Below, piece after piece: positions 59,289-64,000 of a DNA stretch of 64,000 bases. How positions within the stretch are numbered: the first letter of the stretch is position 1; the number at the start of each line of letters is the position of its first letter. The position numbers and the translations under genes were made by a program. Below the pieces are notes generated by a model, which did not search any database, was not told where the DNA came from, and worked only from the letters and a program-made list of their open reading frames with translations. Source of the DNA: Enoplolaimus lenunculus (taxonomy: Eukaryota > Nematoda > Enoplea > Enoplida > Thoracostomopsidae); NCBI GenBank assembly GCA_030248215.1, contig JASANG010002174.1:124001-188000 (forward strand). The letters are read 5' to 3'.

Positions 59289-62200
59289 TTAATTTTCTTC
59301 CTCGCACGGAGGAACCCATTCGTTGGGAAGTGGTGCGTGTCCATAACTGATTCGTTCTTCTGGATTATAAACCATAATAAAATCAACATCGAACGTTCGC
59401 CATCCTTTCGGTAGCTGTACGGTGATTGCTTCGTCTTCGTAATTGCGTAGAGGTTGTTGTCTAAATCATTTTCGAGCGACAAAATTGACAGGCGTAGTGT
59501 TTGATTTGAATAATTGCGTCTTGTACCCTTTCTGCCGTATGGTTAGGCGTAGGCTTAGGCAAAAGCTTAGCTATGCCCAAGCTTTTGACTAGGCGTATAA
59601 GCCTGACTATATATAAGGCTTAACTTTATGTGTGCGAGAATTGTACAGGAACCTGCGAGATTAGAGTAGGTTTAAAATTGATTTTAGACAATTACAAAGA
59701 AAGTCATGTCTCATTTAACAATTTCAAAGACGGAAATTCCTTTAGATTATATCATTAAATGGCTTAGGAGTTTCGACAAGCGACCGATATTTAATTTTTT
59801 GTTCGTAAATTAGCAACTGAATTCAAAACTGTTCTGTTTCTATACAACAAAAATAATATTCGGCAAGACTTACGGATCTTCGCCGTGAACTATCGCTTGA
59901 GCTTTTTGCAGGATATGATCTGGATACTGTCCAACGCCAACATATAAATAAACGTCTGCAACCACAACAATTGCTATTAGCATAATTGCAGTTTTGCTAA
60001 GCTTTTAGATTTAAACAAAAAAAAGGTTTTAAACCAATCATACTTTAATATTCGCTATTTCATCGGTTATCAAATTTCAAATTGTCATTTTAACCCAGGA
60101 CGTAGGGGCGAGAAGCGTTGACCCCATTTAAAAGTAAATAAGAAGCAATATTTTATCTAATTAACATGATTCCTATTTTAAAACAAGTCTGCTGATATTT
60201 TACAATTAATAGGTTTCAAAAATTGCTTTTAAACAGTTAATATTTACCAATAAAGATGAATTTTTTATTTGAAAACTCGTAAAATATCTAACGACAAACT
60301 GGCATTTTAGTTATGCCGACATTTAAAAATACGCGAATTAATATTTTATATTTTTTCACTTATTTATTTTATTCCAGCAAATATGGCTATATATCAATAT
60401 GACAATGCACACCGTTCAAAAAATACACCTTAAACTGTGTGCTCAAATGAACGTCGTACTTTTCTCATCTGCTCCTTCGTAATTGAAACCAGGCAAATAC
60501 AGGGTGTTACAGTTCAAAATATGAATGTCTCGTGAACGAACGCCATAGAGCCATCCATCAGTGATGCCAGGAGTCATAACAGATGCTGGTTCACTGAATC
60601 CCTCTGGTATAAGTATTTGGCCATTAATTTCCTGGAAACATTTATTCAGTATAGATTTATTAATATATTGCATGGTTACACTCAACTCATGGCTATTTTG
60701 TCCGGTTTCATTGCGTTCATGCCACGTGGGGTAACTTGAAGAATGAATCACAAGTCCATAAACTGCCCTTATTCCAACTATGTAATTTGATATGCTGTTA
60801 TTGTAATTAATCTGAAACATGTAACAATTTAGAACTTCCATTACACGGTATTTGTGTTTCCTAGTGGAAATTGAATATATTTCTTCAACCCATTACAAAA
60901 CCTTATTGTTGTCTTTAAATTACGTAGCTAAATATTAGGAGTTTGTCATAATATATGTCGAATACGAAACATTTACAAGTTTTGGCAAACATAAGGTTAA
61001 TAGGCTATTCTTTGTGATATATATGAAATTTAAGCTAAACACAATCAAATTTTAAACAACTGCCAACAAAACAGCTAGAATTTTACAATTTACCTTATAG
61101 CAATGATTGAATAAACCAAACCATTCCAGATCTGCCACACGATAACCCTGTGGTAGTTGAATTGAAAATGACAACGCTTCACCGGGCGGTATATCATAGC
61201 CCCTGAAATCAAATTCTATTGTGTCTATATAGCAAAAGCAAAAAAAAAATTATGTTTACCAAAAAATGGCTGGTTAATAACAAGAACACATAGCTAAATT
61301 GAGCTGAGCGCCGCCAAAAAACGTTTCGATAACGACAATCGACTAAAGAGTATTTTTTAATTTCAAGCTGGGTTTCGTACACGGAACCATCGAATTTATC
61401 AACAGCGCTCGACCATAAGATTGACTCTCAAGCAAGAGGGGAAATTTCTTCAGTATGCTCGACAATAACATTGACTCTTCAGCCCGAGAGGGAATTTCTT
61501 GGATAGACTCGACAATAACATTGCCTCGTAAGCTGGAGGGGGAATTTCTTGGATAGACTCGACAATAACATTGACTCTTCAGCCCGAAAGGGAATTTCTT
61601 GGATAGACTCGACCATAAGATTGTCTTGGATAGACTCGACCATAAGATTGTTCTTGGATAGACTCGACCATAAGATTGTCTTGGATAGACTCGACCATAA
61701 GATTGACTGACTCTTAAGCCCGAGGGGGAATTTCTTGGATAGACTGATAAAATCAAAATAGCGTAAAAGCGGACTATTTTAAAGTTCATGCAGCATTTCA
61801 ACTGACTTACGATCCAATGGCTATTGGCGGTGCAGTCACTGAAGAAACTGGCCTGGGTCGTCGCGTTCGTTGACTGTCATCGTAGTCGTAGAATTCAAAA
61901 GAAGGCCGCCGACGCACAGGAGGTATTGCGGTTGTTGTTAGGTCTGAAAATATTGCAATTGTGTAAGAAGGCTCTTTTCAATACAGACCGCGGCTCTTGT
62001 ACACTTTCCATCACATGAGCCTAAGCCCTTACATTATTTCTGTGAGACTGCGATAGAGTTGGCTTAAGCTTTAGGCAATTTTTTCGCTTGGCTTAGGCTT
62101 AGGCTTAGGCTTACGAACAAACTCATTCTTACGCTTAGGCTTCGGTTTTCGCTTAGGAGTATGCTTAGAATGCTGTTCGGCACATGTTCTTTACATTGGC

Positions 62201-63877
62201 CATTTAAATGCGAGGAAAGTGTGCCAGAGCCCAGACCGATGAAAGCATAGATAGCAAACACACCATTCTTCAGTTGCAGATTCAACAAGACTGTTTTAAT
62301 TACCACATAGGATAACATTGGTTTATAATTACAAAAGTTAGCAAATATTACTAAACAAGGCTTAAAACTTTATAAAAACGAAAAATATCAATAACGAATC
62401 TTATTTATTACCAAGTAGCACAAAGAAAGTTTACTGAAGCCTAATTCGTATTCTGTATGTCAAAATCTGCCAAGGCTTTGCGAGATTCCAAAACTGAATG
62501 CTGGTGAAATGTTTATTAATAATCCATTCACAAAAACTTCATGAAATTTCAACGATTTCAGCACTGCGCTAAGCTTTGGTATTTCAAAAAGTATGCTACC
62601 TCCAAATATGAATCTGTGTGGAGTTGTCAGTTTTTGATCTTGATGAGATCTGTAGTAGCCAGCAGTTACGTATTCGTGCTTTCTTAGCGGCGGAAACGTC
62701 ACTTGTGTATCACCTAAAGAAGTAACGAAAAACTGGCCTTAAAGCAGGTAAGTATTCGTGCTTTCTCAGTGGCGGAAACTGGCGCTGGCTTTTTGACCTA
62801 AACCGTCCCACCACTGACTACTTCGAAAACCAGATCATTTCTAAACCAGCGTAGATTTTTAATTTTGATGAGTGGATTAAATTCTAACCGAAAGATTGGG
62901 TGTTTTTACACCTGTACGCCATGTGCCAAATCCACAACTGGGCAGTAGCCGATCTATGGGGGCACCCCGGCCGTCGCCCCCCCAACAGCATCTCGACAAA
63001 AATTTTATAGAATGTCAATTGCTGTTCTACGACATAAACTGAAGTCCATAACCGCTAATGCTAAAACATTTTCCGAAAATAGCAGGCAGTTCTAACTCAT
63101 TCAAAAACAGAAACGGATATTGCTGAAGCTGACTGGATTTTGCTTTCTCAAAACTGAATTGGCTTCCGAATAAGAGCCTTTAAATTTGTGCCTGTTTGAA
63201 ACCAAATTTGAACTCATGTTGCCACCCTGTTGTTTATACATAAATTGCGTTGATGCGTTAGTTTTATTTGTGATTCATCTCAATTGAACGAACGTAAGGA
63301 AGTCAATTTTATGGCAATAGTTCGTGGTTTGTGTGTGGGTCAAAAATAAAATTTAATACATGTGACATTTCGCCCCCCCCCCCCAATTTGAGATCCTGGA
63401 TCCGCCACTGCAACTGGGTATAAATAAGCAAAAAGCACTTGGTCAGTTTCGTTTAAAAGTGAAATATATACGGGCCGCCGTCTGTAGCCAAAATGAAGAT
63501 TAGAGAGGCTCAGTGGCTCAGTCTTTCTTGAAAAATTTCGAATCCCCAGAAAAGTTTTAGCCCCGCTTGGAAGTCAAGCGAAATACGTGCAAACTTCTAA
63601 ATATACCACAAATTGCATAATTAGAACCACGAACATTTTTTACGGTCAGCTGTGCAGATGACCTTTTGTTGAACGTATGCTGGCTTAAACTGAGTAATAA
63701 AAAACCCCCGGTGTTTACACTCACCTCCAAGTCGAAACCGGTAATTTCCTTTATCATCAACAAAATCGGATCCTTCGCTGAATTTTTGTTCGTTTCCACT
63801 TGCTCTGGCGCTGCTGACAGGTCTACGACGGCGGTTTGTGTTCTTTTTAACAACATCCCATTGTGAAAACGAGTCAC
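59289..63877 (-). CDS. DM13-domain (Skeletor-like) protein, 5' end beyond window
   Basis: Seven phase-matched minus-strand exons: 63725-63877, 62600-62713, 61811-61943, 61094-61202, 60460-60631, 59874-59955 and 59289-59460, about 311 aa with the N-terminus off the right edge. The first three encode Arg/Pro/Ser-rich linker (NTNRRRRPVSSARASGNEQK, VRRRPSFEFYDYDD). Then follows the C-terminal half of one DM13-like unit (LSFSIQLPQGYRVADLEWFG) and a complete one: GWLYGVRSRDIHILNCNTLY, LPGFNYEG, VYLYVGVGQYPD, LRNYEDEAITVQLPKGWRTF, DVDFIMVYN, ISYGHAPLP, ending CEEEN. DM13 domains occur in Skeletor and other extracellular proteins, often beside DOMON domains, and a redox role has been proposed. The missing first half of the first DM13 may sit in an exon I did not see or may be lost. 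Introns hold a minisatellite and two MITEs. Confidence 0.75.
61405..61745. repeat. Minisatellite in an intron of the DM13 gene
   Basis: Tandem units share TTCTTGGATAGACTCGACCA and TAAGATTG or TAACATTGACTCTT. A short unit (about 27 bp) and a longer unit (about 50 bp, adding AGCCCGAGAGGGAATTTC) alternate. The array leaves a 152-codon minus-strand frame open, with repeated RVYPR/SYGR words, but the frame runs through a splice-bounded intron and is not counted as coding. Confidence 0.75.
62015..62201. mobile_element. GGCC-ended MITE with TTAGGC array, copy 10 (DM13 intron)
   Basis: The right end GTTCTTTACATTGGCC and interior (CGCTTGGCTTAGGCTTAGGC, GCTTAGGAGTATGCTTAGAA) match the family. The left terminus is decayed (CCTTACATTATTTCTGTGAG). 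No clear duplication remains. Confidence 0.7.
62943..63410. mobile_element. hAT-like MITE (CAGTGGCGGATC ends) in DM13 intron
   Basis: A 468-bp element starts CAGTAGCCGATCTATGGGGG and ends GAGATCCTGGATCCGCCACTG. A perfect 8-bp duplication CAACTGGG flanks it (62935-62942 and 63411-63418). CAGTGGCGGATC-type termini are common among hAT elements. The inner edges carry poly-C runs (13 C at 63373). Lone ends of similar type occur at about 42658, 46109 and 51907. Confidence 0.85.
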
Positions 63878-64000
63878 CTGAAACATAAATAAAACGTCGT
63901 GTATGCATGTTATGTTTATTAACCATTCGCATTAAAGTAGAAGAAAATTATAGCGTTTGATTATGCGAAAAAGTTGTTTCGGTAAAAGATGTATAGCAAC

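Noticed and set aside
61343-61801. 152-codon minus-strand frame as a gene
   Set aside because: It is kept open by the minisatellite, lies inside a phase-verified intron of the DM13 gene and has no domain.
1-64000. LTR retroelements, virus-like elements or CRISPR arrays
   Set aside because: No long direct terminal repeats with coding interiors, no capsid-, polymerase- or envelope-like peptides, and no regular repeat-spacer arrays were seen.

Overview
This window reads as nuclear DNA from an invertebrate, most likely a nematode. It is AT-rich with intron-dense genes (GT-AG junctions, introns from about 100 bp to several kb). It carries a TWiK-type two-pore potassium channel, a family greatly expanded in nematodes, and many short arrays of TTAGGC, the nematode telomere unit, here inside dispersed elements rather than at a chromosome end. 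There is no prokaryotic gene arrangement and no rRNA. I saw no LTR or virus-like coding region.

Gene order, left to right: NDUFV1 (complex I 51 kDa flavoprotein, + strand, nine exons, 482 aa); ACTR6/ARP6 (- strand, nine exons, 402 aa); UMPS (bifunctional orotate phosphoribosyltransferase/OMP decarboxylase, - strand, eleven exons, about 480 aa); a SIAH-type RING E3 ubiquitin ligase (+, seven exons, 324 aa); OLA1 (Obg-like ATPase, -, six exons, 397 aa); an unrecognised multi-exon gene (-, 40.1-43.5 kb) found by phase-compatible exon chaining; a K2P/TWK potassium channel (+, 48.2-55.8 kb); and a DM13-domain (Skeletor-like) gene (-) whose 5' end lies beyond the right edge. Neighbours have unrelated housekeeping roles (respiration, chromatin remodelling, pyrimidine synthesis, ubiquitination, nucleotide-binding regulation), so nothing suggests a functional cluster.

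Intergenic and intronic DNA is full of small non-autonomous DNA transposons, several with intact target-site duplications (TSDs). Three main groups are visible: (1) 105-205 bp elements with GGCCCATGT... termini, mostly 8-bp TSDs and TTAGGC arrays inside; (2) several hAT-like families starting with CAG and flanked by 8-bp TSDs; (3) TA-flanked elements with ends related to CTATAGTGACC. One group 1 copy sits inside a group 3 copy, which gives their relative order.

The most unusual locus is in the potassium channel. A 199-bp unit holding the splice acceptor and first 108 bp of the last coding exon is tandemly repeated four times; only the fourth copy continues into the full exon. The same channel has a non-canonical GYA instead of GYG in its first selectivity filter.
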